Below, piece after piece: positions 8,351-14,545 of a DNA stretch of 26,914 nt. The notes under the pieces were generated by a model, which did no database searches, was not told the DNA's origin, and worked only from the letters and a program-made list of their open reading frames with translations. How positions within the stretch are numbered: position 1 is the first letter of the stretch; each line of letters starts with the position of its first letter. The position numbers and the translations under genes were made by a program. This DNA is from CAYUNA01 sp047629355. GTDB lineage: Bacteria > Bacteroidota > Bacteroidia > Chitinophagales > Saprospiraceae. The DNA lies in contig JBLHWU010000071.1 in NCBI GenBank assembly GCA_047629355.1, forward strand, positions 1-26,914, in the 5' to 3' direction.

Positions 8351-8658
8351 CAACGATAAAACAATTTAGCTGTTTTTTTTATAAAAAAACCTAAAAGCCA
8401 AATTCTCCCAAAAGGTTACTTTAATAAAATTGTTTAACTTAATAGTTCCTTCATGGATTTTTTATAAAAATCTGTTTCAATAAAAAACGTATCATGTTAT
8501 TTTCACCCACCATACAATCTTGTTTTGCTACCTGCTGCTTTAGTTCCCGTTCGGGAATGAATTGTCTGGGCGGCAGTTTTACCGTACAGAATTCGGATTG
8601 GCGATAACAAGTGGTGGTATCTGAAACAATTGAAGGATAATTACTAAAAACAGAATAG

Positions 8659-8898
8659 ATGTTGAATCCACAAAACAATCAGGATTTGGTCAAGAGAATT
8701 AATTTACTACTTGACAACGAACTCTCAAAAGACGCAGAACGGGCGCTACTGAATGAGATTAAAACGAATCCCGTCTATCGGGACTTATTGCAGAAAGAAA
8801 AATCGTTCCGAGAATTTATAAAAAGTAAGATACATCGTCGAAAGGTTTCTCCAGCCTTGGTTCAATCCATTAAAGACAAATTGAAAGTGGCTTCTTAA
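8659..8898 (+). CDS. Small probable anti-sigma factor
   Basis: This 79-residue helical protein reads MLNPQNNQDLVKRINLLLDN, ELSKDAERALLNEIKTNP, then a basic C-terminal helix with SKIHRRKVSPALVQSIKDKL. The D-N/G-E-L-S plus AERALLNEI pattern resembles the sigma-binding N-terminus of ZAS/zf-HC2-like anti-sigma factors. The zinc-binding His and Cys residues are absent, and there is no membrane segment, so it would act in the cytosol. In Bacteroidota, ECF factors of the preceding type are commonly followed by such short partners. Here the spacing is unusually long (425 bp, with a terminator between), so it may have its own promoter. The assignment is by pattern and position, not by a catalytic signature. 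Confidence 0.7.
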   Translation: MLNPQNNQDLVKRINLLLDNELSKDAERALLNEIKTNPVYRDLLQKEKSFREFIKSKIHRRKVSPALVQSIKDKLKVAS

Positions 8899-8957
8899 AA
8901 AAAGTCAGAAATCAGGTGTCAGGGCTAGAAAGACTTCGGTTGACGGTTAATTTTTAG

Positions 8958-8971
8958 GCTAAAAAACAATT
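8958..8971. repeat. Copy 3 of the dispersed motif GCTAAAAAACAATT
   Basis: This is an exact 14-bp copy, 60 bp past the stop of the anti-sigma candidate and 607 bp after copy 2 in the same orientation. Confidence 0.6.
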
Positions 8972-9105
8972 AATCACTCCCCAATTATTTTTTTCTTAGA
9001 CTTTATTATTAACGGATTTGATTCGCTACGAAAGGCAGTTTTTTATAGAAATTGTGTGGAACAGCGTGGTTGCTTAGTGAATTGGGTTTCAGGAAAATTA
9101 AAAAA

Positions 9106-9140
9106 GGTTCAAGTACTGAGGTGCTTGAACCTTTTTTTTT
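9106..9140 (+). terminator. Strong intrinsic terminator after the anti-sigma candidate
   Basis: GGTTCAAGTAC (9106-9116) pairs with GTGCTTGAACC (9121-9131), an 11-bp stem with one G-T wobble and a TGAG loop. It is followed by an unbroken run of Ts to 9140. The form is classical rho-independent for plus-strand transcripts from the small gene ending at 8898. Confidence 0.92.
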
Positions 9141-9175
9141 GAGAAAAGCCACAGCCCATTTTGCATTTAATAGTT

Positions 9176-9433
9176 GGTAGTGTAACAAATGTGCACCACC
9201 ATTTATTGAAAAAGTGACTTATTACCGTGTAAACGAAGGTTCTTTTAAGTTTGAGCAGCGAGAAAATCTTACGATTTTCTCGCTGCAAAAAACACAGTGC
9301 GCGTTGCCTGCGGCAATGCGGGAAGGGTATTAAGGGACAAAAACGATTTTTGCAAAATCGTTTTTATCCCTTAAAAATCCCTTCGATAAACAAAAGCACC
9401 TAAACTATAAAAGTGCACATTTGTGGCACTACC
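9176..9433. mobile_element. 258-bp MITE with IS1-family ends and an 8-bp target duplication
   Basis: The termini are 21-bp inverted repeats: 9176-9196 begins GGTAGTG and ends ACAAATGTGCAC, and its inverse at 9413-9433 differs at 2 positions. The same ends bound the IS1-family element at 13150-14173. The element is flanked by exact 8-bp direct repeats TAATAGTT (9168-9175 and 9434-9441), a target-site duplication of the size IS1-family elements make. The interior has no coding capacity. It holds two strong hairpins, GCAGCGAGAAAATC (9255-9268) pairing with 9273-9286, and a long stem at 9330-9374 with an inner AAAAACGATTTT arm. It is best read as a non-autonomous derivative mobilised by an IS1-family transposase. 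Confidence 0.85.
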
Positions 9434-9470
9434 TAATAGTTTAATATTTATAAATATTTTCAGAACATAA

Positions 9471-9558
9471 TTTATACCTAATTGGTAGAATAGAGGAATC
9501 TGTGCGCTGCCCGTGAGTCATCTTTGAATGCGATATGTGAATACACATATCGCATTCA
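9471..9558 (+). ncRNA. Possible small structured RNA, unit 1
   Basis: Starting at 9471, TTTATACCTAATTGGTAGA resembles TTTATACCTGATTCGGCAGA at 9620. Unit 1 ends in a perfect 15-bp stem, TGAATGCGATATGTG (9525-9539) with its inverse at 9544-9558 and an AATA loop. There is no ORF. Two tandem units, each a shared 5' motif followed by a strong hairpin, suggest small RNAs or a leader. No known RNA family was recognised, and the T tract after this hairpin is poor. Confidence 0.3.
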
Positions 9559-9619
9559 GCTATTTGATAATCCAATAGTTAAATAAAAAAACGTATAAAG
9601 AGAAACTGATAGAGATTTG

Positions 9620-9732
9620 GTTTATACCTGATTCGGCAGAGACTATTTCCAGTAAGTTTGTGTTAAGGGAATAGGTAATAAATAACGTAATTCAAAGTAG
9701 GCGTTACTTTCAAAACTAACGCCTACTTTTTT
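9620..9732 (+). ncRNA. Possible small structured RNA, unit 2
   Basis: This unit has the same 5' motif as unit 1 (about 17 of 20 positions) and ends at the terminator hairpin of 9694-9732. Sequence between motif and hairpin differs from unit 1, so relatedness is tentative. Confidence 0.3.
9694..9732. terminator. Intrinsic terminator ahead of the convergent lipoprotein gene
   Basis: AAAGTAGGCGTTA (9694-9706) pairs perfectly with TAACGCCTACTTT (9717-9729) around a 10-nt loop, with a T run to 9732. It is strongest for plus-strand transcripts. On the minus strand it lies 56 bp beyond the lipoprotein stop and could also serve there, with only three Ts. Confidence 0.85.
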
Positions 9733-9787
9733 CACCAAGTGCCCTATCACATCCGCCTGCCGTGCGTCGAAATCCGTGCGCCGTTCA

Positions 9788-10711
9788 TCAATACGTCAAC
9801 TCCAAAGAATCCCGCAAACCCGCAAACCGATTGCTATTCTTCGCCCAATACGCACTTTTCAATGACTTTTTCAAAACAGCTTGCGTCACATCGCCTGCGC
9901 CATTATTTTCTTTGAAATACAAGATTTTAAAAGGAAATTCACTTTCAAAACGAACCGTCAAACTACGTTGTAAATGCAGATACACCACACTTAAAATCGA
10001 AACGCCCTCCCCTTTCTGAATGCTAATCGTCGCTTGCTTCGGCTTCAATTCCGAATGTTTCAAACGCGTAAAAAACGTACCTGGAATTAACGCCACATTA
10101 CCTTCTGGAATACTACCAGGATTGATACGCAGCCGTGTCCACAATTCATCTTCGAGCAAGGCATCCTCGGTTTTTATGGTCTTATCGCCTTCTGATTCAA
10201 AATAGGAAAACTCCGTAATTTTATACTTGTCCTCCTCCAAATTGAATTGCGTAAAGCTATGTCCACACCAATCTTGGGAAGATGTTGTCGTCTTCAAGGT
10301 GTGTGGATTATTTTTAATATCAACAGGCGTAAAAACGGATTCCATCATCGAATAATCGTAGATGCCCGTTTTGAACTTCCGTAAAGTATTGAGCTTTAAA
10401 ATGGAAATCTTATCATCGCCAGCGGCTGCGGCATTGTCCAATTTGACTTGCTTTGACTTAGAAAAATCTTCGGTAACGAAAACGAAAACCGCGTCACCAT
10501 TTCGAATTTCGCCATAGCGAGCTTGTTCTAAATGATAGCTGCTAACTTCTGCTTCGCCTTGATACCAATAGTCGGCAAAGTCGTTATTCTTGATTTTATT
10601 GGCGAGGGAAGAAGATGCAGAGAGCGTTTCCGTATTTTCTACAGTCTCACAAGAAGTTAGTCCAAGGGCTAAAAATAGGGCACTGCCCATCAAAAAAGGT
10701 AAATATTTCAT
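9788..10711 (-). CDS. Conserved Bacteroidota lipoprotein (often labelled septum formation inhibitor Maf)
   Basis: The 307-residue product has a type II signal peptide with lipobox GLTSC (Cys21). The mature part carries recognisable conserved blocks: YWYQGEAEVSSYHLEQARYG, AVFVFVTEDFSKSKQVKLD, TGIYDYSMMESVFTPVD and TTSSQDWCGHSFTQFN. I recall these from a Bacteroidota lipoprotein family that databases often call septum formation inhibitor Maf. It has none of the nucleotide pyrophosphatase motifs of true Maf proteins, so that name should not be used. It is probably anchored in the outer or inner membrane. The function is unknown. The conserved WCGH could be a metal or redox site, which is inference. 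It is monocistronic, with a -7 box at 10803-10810. Confidence 0.85.
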   Translation of the reverse strand: MKYLPFLMGSALFLALGLTSCETVENTETLSASSSLANKIKNNDFADYWYQGEAEVSSYHLEQARYGEIRNGDAVFVFVTEDFSKSKQVKLDNAAAAGDDKISILKLNTLRKFKTGIYDYSMMESVFTPVDIKNNPHTLKTTTSSQDWCGHSFTQFNLEEDKYKITEFSYFESEGDKTIKTEDALLEDELWTRLRINPGSIPEGNVALIPGTFFTRLKHSELKPKQATISIQKGEGVSILSVVYLHLQRSLTVRFESEFPFKILYFKENNGAGDVTQAVLKKSLKSAYWAKNSNRFAGLRDSLELTY

Positions 10712-10802
10712 ATTGGATGTATTCGGTGGATAAGTATTTTATTTTTTTAACTAACTTTTGGAGAAAACGATTTATGGGAGGTTGTGTGTTATTCCTACAT
10801 AA

Positions 10803-10810
10803 CAAAAGTA
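10803..10810 (-). promoter_or_regulatory. Bacteroidota -7 box (TACTTTTG) for the lipoprotein gene
   Basis: The minus strand reads TACTTTTG, matching TAnnTTTG, about 92 bp upstream of the start at 10711. A -33 TTG is not evident at normal spacing. Confidence 0.4.
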
Positions 10811-10881
10811 CTTTAAAGACTAAATTGTTCACTCCTTAATTAAAAAAGTGTCGTTTTTATGTCGCAAAAAAGGGCAATTGA

Positions 10882-11044
10882 GTGCTTCAAATTATAATTA
10901 AATGATCTCTAATTTACCAAAATCCCAGTCGCTTTCAAGACATTTTTTCTTAAGAATAGCCGTTGCTCTTTAAGAAAAAAAATAACGCAGAAAACGACTG
11001 AAATTTCAAAACTTGAACAGTCAATTAATTATAACTTGAAGCAC
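10882..11044. mobile_element. 163-bp palindromic MITE-like element
   Basis: Terminal inverted repeats of 20 bp (10882-10901, starting GTGCTTCAA, and 11025-11044) match at 19 of 20 positions. Inner inverted pairs CAGTCG (10926-10931) / CGACTG (10995-11000) and a central A/T-rich stem around 10941-10981 make the whole element fold on itself. There is no ORF and no clear target duplication. It lies in the 660-bp spacer between the divergent lipoprotein and prs genes. Confidence 0.65.
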
Positions 11045-11189
11045 AGGTTAATTTAAAATTAAAAAAATGTAAAACCAACGATCTAATTTAACCATTTGAT
11101 AATCAATGTTTTAAAAAATACATAACCACCTTTTGTACATTTAAATACATAAACTCCAATAGAATCCTCCCTAAATACTTAAATCTTGC

Positions 11190-11197
11190 TAACTTTG
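11190..11197 (+). promoter_or_regulatory. Bacteroidota -7 box (TAACTTTG) upstream of prs
   Basis: TAACTTTGC matches TAnnTTTG. It implies a 5' leader of about 170 nt before the prs start at 11374. The leader contains GGCAGATT (11259-11266) and its inverse AATCTGCC (11327-11334), plus several GCCTAC-type motifs that could pair. Confidence 0.5.
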
Positions 11198-11373
11198 CAT
11201 TCCATATTCCCGTAGGTAATGAATAATAGGTGGTGGGCAAAAAATTTTAGTATTAGCAGGCAGATTTTTGAACGATTTTCAATAAAAACTATACTGCCTA
11301 CTATTGGTTTCCTACAAATGTATAGGAATCTGCCGCCTACTAATTACTGCCAATTGCTAACTACGCAACTACC

Positions 11374-12324
11374 ATGACGGAAGTAAAACTTTTTTCAGGA
11401 ACAGGGTCCCAGTATTTGTCTGAAAAAATTGCCGACTACTACGGTCAATCTCTCGGTTCACTCGAAGTCAAACGGTTCAGTGATGGCGAAATGCAGCCAA
11501 TCATTCACGAATCTGTCCGAGGATCCCACGTCTTTATCATTCAATCCACGTTTACACCTTCTGAAAATCTTATGGAGCTTTTGCTGACTATCGACGCAGC
11601 AAAGCGAGCTTCAGCAGATTATATTTCAGCTGTCATTCCTTATTTTGGCTATGCACGTCAGGATAGAAAAGACAAGCCGCGTGTCCCAATTTCTGCCAAA
11701 TTAATTGCAGAATTGCTACAAGCTGCAGGCGTAAATCGCATCATGACAATGGATTTGCACGCACCGCAAATTCAAGGTTTTTTCAACATTCCTGTAGACC
11801 ACTTAAAAAGTGAGGCGATTTACATTCCTTACTTGGAAGTGGAGGATAAAAAAGGGAATTTAGATTTGAGCAACGTTATTTTTGCCTCACCAGATGTTGG
11901 TGGCGTAAAACGGGCGCGGACCTATTCTAAATACTTTCACCGCCCACTCGTGATTTGCGATAAATACCGTGAAAAAGCGAACGAAGTAGCTTCCATGACC
12001 GTCATCGGAGACGTGAAAGGCGCAGATGTAATTTTGATTGATGACTTGATAGATACGGCAGGTACGCTGTCAAAGGCAGCCGGTGCTATCATGGAACAAG
12101 GCGCAAAAAGTGTTCGTGCCATATGTACGCACCCTGTCCTTTCGGGCAATGCCTACAAAAATATCAAGGAGTCAAAATTGACAGAATTGATTGTTTGTGA
12201 TACGATTCAAGTAAAAAAATCAATGCCTAAAATTAAGGTATTGTCTACCGCAAAATTGTTCTCGCGTGCCATCCGGCATACGCATGAACATCGGTCAATT
12301 TCGGCTTTATTTGTCGATGGTTAA
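11374..12324 (+). CDS. prs: Ribose-phosphate pyrophosphokinase (PRPP synthetase)
   Basis: The enzyme makes PRPP from ribose 5-phosphate and ATP, feeding purine, pyrimidine, histidine, tryptophan and NAD synthesis in the cytosol. Its 316 residues match the usual bacterial length. Visible features are SDGEMQPIIHESVRG near 36-50, IPYFGYARQDRKDKPR (88-103, ATP-binding loop), TMDLHAPQIQGFF (125-137, metal site), and the PRPP-binding loop VILIDDLIDTAGTLSKAAGA (219-238). Every catalytic motif is intact. The start ATG at 11374 gives MTEVKLFSGTGSQYL, as expected. A likely promoter lies at 11190. A repeat-rich 100-bp spacer separates it from the gamma-carbonic anhydrase-like gene, which may be co-transcribed. 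Confidence 0.97.
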   Translation: MTEVKLFSGTGSQYLSEKIADYYGQSLGSLEVKRFSDGEMQPIIHESVRGSHVFIIQSTFTPSENLMELLLTIDAAKRASADYISAVIPYFGYARQDRKDKPRVPISAKLIAELLQAAGVNRIMTMDLHAPQIQGFFNIPVDHLKSEAIYIPYLEVEDKKGNLDLSNVIFASPDVGGVKRARTYSKYFHRPLVICDKYREKANEVASMTVIGDVKGADVILIDDLIDTAGTLSKAAGAIMEQGAKSVRAICTHPVLSGNAYKNIKESKLTELIVCDTIQVKKSMPKIKVLSTAKLFSRAIRHTHEHRSISALFVDG

Positions 12325-12330
12325 TATTTC

Positions 12331-12419
<89 letters not shown>

Positions 12420-12426
12420 TTAGAAA

Positions 12427-12945
12427 ATGGCTTTAATCAAATCAGTTCGGGGGTTTACGCCAACGTTTGGCAACAATTGTTTTTTCGCAGAAAACACGAC
12501 AATTATTGGCGATGTGATTTGTGGGGACGATTGTAGTTTTTGGTTTCAGTCCGTCATTCGCGGTGATGTCAACAGCATTCGCATTGGGAATCGGGTGAAT
12601 ATTCAAGATGGCGCGGTGATTCACGCTACTTTTGAAAAAACGAAAACCATCATTGGCGATAATGTCAGCATTGGGCACAATGCGCTGGTGCATGGCTGTA
12701 TTTTGCATGATAATGTATTAATTGGTATGGGGTCAATTGTGATGGACAATGCAGTCGTTGAGTCGAATGTGCTGATTGCTGCTGGCGCGGTGGTGCTGGA
12801 AAATTCACATTTGAAATCAGGGTTTATTTATGCGGGAGTACCTGCGAAACCAGTGAAAGAATTATCGGAAGCGCAGTTTAAAGATTCGATTGAGCGGATT
12901 GCGAAGAATTATTTGAAGTATGCGAGTTGGTTTAAAGACGAATGA
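12427..12945 (+). CDS. Gamma-carbonic anhydrase-like left-handed beta-helix protein
   Basis: This 172-residue cytoplasmic protein is built from hexapeptide repeats (IIGDVICGDDC, SIRIGNRVNIQDGAVIHA, TIIGDNVSIGHNALVHGC, NVLIGMGSIVMDNAVV), so it forms a trimeric left-handed beta helix. The three zinc ligands of the Cam/gamma-CA family are present as His66, His84 and His89. The C-terminal AGVPAKPVKEL and a closing helix match the YrdA/PaaY branch. Members may hydrate CO2, but many have weak or unproven activity, so the metabolic role is uncertain. It follows prs by about 100 bp on the same strand. The minus-strand gene fragment beyond its stop starts within 15 bp. Confidence 0.92.
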   Translation: MALIKSVRGFTPTFGNNCFFAENTTIIGDVICGDDCSFWFQSVIRGDVNSIRIGNRVNIQDGAVIHATFEKTKTIIGDNVSIGHNALVHGCILHDNVLIGMGSIVMDNAVVESNVLIAAGAVVLENSHLKSGFIYAGVPAKPVKELSEAQFKDSIERIAKNYLKYASWFKDE

Positions 12946-12956
12946 ACAATTGGTAA

Positions 12957-13149
12957 TTACAAATCTAACTTCTCCAACAACCACACCTTTTCCGCTACAT
13001 TTTTCGTGTTTTCTATTTCCTTTCTTAAAGTCTCCATTTGAGTTGCCGTGTAACTTTCCTTTTGTAATAATTTCCAAGTAAATTTAATCAAATTCAAATA
13101 GCAAGTGCTTTTGGTAGGCAATGTCTCGCTTTCGATAAATGTAATTTTC
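12957..13149 (-). pseudogene. Orphan C-terminal gene fragment cut off by the IS1-family element
   Basis: From the IS boundary at 13149 the minus strand stays open for 63 codons to a TAA at 12957-12959. It reads KITFIESETLPT, then NLIKFTWKLLQKESYTA, METLRKEIENTKNVAEKVW and LLEKLDL. The composition and helical pattern look like the end of a real protein, and no upstream start exists because the IS end abuts it. It has no family match that I recognise. No continuation in frame is seen on the other side of the IS (beyond 14173), so the rest was lost or the flank was rearranged. Confidence 0.45.
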
Positions 13150-13183
13150 GGTAGTGCTACAAATGTGCACTTTCATATTTATT

Positions 13184-13930
13184 TCACCGTTTCTGTTGTT
13201 CAAGGTTGTAATGGCAGAAAAAATATTTTAGTGCGCCTATATAGTTTTCCATTTTTTTTTGAAAAAGACAAGGCTTTCCGAACTAATCTTAAAACTCTTT
13301 GTCTAATTCCGTTATTAAGTCTTTCCAAATGATTCGTATCTTTTTTGCTTTGAAAAAATGTGCCTTTCCCTTGGAAAAATGCCTTTGTAAGCCTCCCAGT
13401 TATCTGAGTAAAATAAACCCAATTTTTGAATTAGAGGAGGTAATTTATTCCATAGTTTCTTAGCGGATTCTCTACTTCTATCTACTACATAGAAAGCAAT
13501 TACCTGCCTTGTGATTCGGCATTGAGCTATCTAAATCCATTATTTATTTACCTTTTTCTGGACGAATGACCACATCTCATCTAACTCACTATCAATGAGT
13601 TGCAACTCAATATTAGCATCTTTAGGCATCCTATAATTCAAATCTTTAGACTGTTTTTTGTGCAATTTTTTGATATAACAAAGCAGTCAAGTCAATGAAA
13701 TTGATACAACACGACAAATTGCTCGAAGGGCGATTCGTTCTAAAAGCAGTTTGTCTATCAGTTCTAATTGAGAATCACTTACAAACCATGACTTTCCTTT
13801 TTTAGTAAAGTGTTTTTCACGATTCCTACATTTCATTCGTCGCTTCGTTTTTTTTGCCATTCCATCCTTTAGGTCATAACTTTGTCCCAAGGCAATAAGG
13901 ACATCTTTGAGTTTCTTTATTTTTACACAT
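13184..13930 (-). pseudogene. IS1-family transposase, multiply disrupted
   Basis: The reconstructed reading starts at ATG 13930 with a zinc-finger segment (MCKNKETQRCPYCLGTK). It shifts frame to give MKCRNREKHFTKKGKSW and DKLLLERIALRAICRVV (helix-turn-helix), then continues in a further frame as ELDEMWSFV (first catalytic Asp), RQVIAFYVVDRSRESAKKLW, GLFYSDNWEAYKGIF (second Asp), and, after another shift, DTNHLERLNNGIRQRV (catalytic Glu with the family HxER pattern). It ends HYNLEQQKR at 13184. At least three frame changes and several stops (including TGA and TAG at likely Trp codons) make it inactive. The order and spacing of the DDE residues identify IS1, including the single-frame branch. 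Confidence 0.85.
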
Positions 13931-13944
13931 TTTTCAAAGCTAAG

Positions 13945-14118
13945 GTAGCTACTCAGGTGGTTTTAGTCTATTTTTAGTTAAAATAATGTCTTTTAAGTTA
14001 CGGAAATATTAAAAAAAATGATTTTTTGTCAAAAATTTGAGAAAATCAGACAAATATCATTTTTAAACAAAACTATAAATAACTGATAATCAATAAATTA
14101 AAGTACCTGAGTAGTTAC
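13945..14118. mobile_element. 174-bp MITE-like insertion nested in the IS1-family element
   Basis: The ends GTAGCTACTCAGGT (13945-13958) and ACCTGAGTAGTTAC (14105-14118) are inverted repeats with 13 of 14 matches. The flanking octamers AAGCTAAG and AAGATAAG match at 7 of 8, consistent with a slightly decayed target duplication. The interior is non-coding with an AT-rich imperfect hairpin around 14010-14070. It lies between the transposase start and the IS end, so it inserted after the IS. Confidence 0.65.
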
Positions 14119-14192
14119 AAGATAAGACTTATTACTTTTTTTTCCTAAAATAGTGCACATTTGTAGCACTACCCAATTTAAATCCTCAATTA

Positions 14193-14447
14193 TTAGAACT
14201 CTCTGTTTATAGTCGTTAGGGGCAACAGGTCTTTTATACTAAGGACTTTAATCAACTTTGGGATGGCACCTCGAATGAAAAAAATGAATTCGGATGTATA
14301 TATTTGGCTATTGCGGACACAGATTCCGAATTGCACAGGCGAAGTAAAAACGTTTGATTTGAAAGGCGATGTAACCTTGATTCGGTAATTTTCACTTCCC
14401 CTAACGGTACGTTCAACCCACCGCTTAGGTTTTCCTAAAATTTTCAT
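14193..14447 (-). CDS. Hypothetical 84-residue protein or gene remnant
   Basis: ATG at 14447 gives MKILGKPKRWVERTVRGSE, then a strand-rich middle (NYRIKVTSPFKSNVFTSPVQ, FGICVRNSQIYTSEFIFF) and a basic C-terminus ending INREF. There is no signal peptide and no recognised family. It lies between the decayed IS (20 bp from its stop) and the divergent NRAMP-like gene. AAGTACCTGA directly before the start resembles ends of MITE-like repeats elsewhere in the window. It may be a genuine small gene or a remnant left by the insertions. Confidence 0.35.
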   Translation of the reverse strand: MKILGKPKRWVERTVRGSENYRIKVTSPFKSNVFTSPVQFGICVRNSQIYTSEFIFFIRGAIPKLIKVLSIKDLLPLTTINREF

Positions 14448-14545
14448 AAAAAGTACCTGATTGTCAAATCCCTTCTTTTATTCCTACCAATCCACTACAT
14501 TTAGGCATTTTTAGCAATTTTTTTGAGAATAAAAACCGCCAGCAC

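Larger units (their letters stand above)
13150..14173 (-). mobile_element. Decayed IS1-family insertion sequence
   Basis: The element is bounded by perfect 21-bp inverted repeats (13150-13170, starting GGTAGTGCTACAAATG, and 14153-14173). It holds one transposase pseudogene on the minus strand and a nested MITE-like insertion at 13945-14118. Without the nested insert it is about 840 bp, a normal IS1-family size. No exact target duplication remains: the flanks ending GTAATTTTC and starting CAATTTAAA share only AATTT. The ends are shared with the MITE at 9176-9433. Confidence 0.85.

Noticed and set aside
8451..8678. A 75-codon minus-strand reading overlapping the start of the anti-sigma candidate.
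   Set aside because: It has no recognisable family, poor composition, and overlaps a better-supported gene.
9788..10711. Naming the lipoprotein a Maf septum-formation inhibitor.
   Set aside because: It has a lipobox and none of the Maf nucleotide pyrophosphatase motifs. The name is inherited database labelling.
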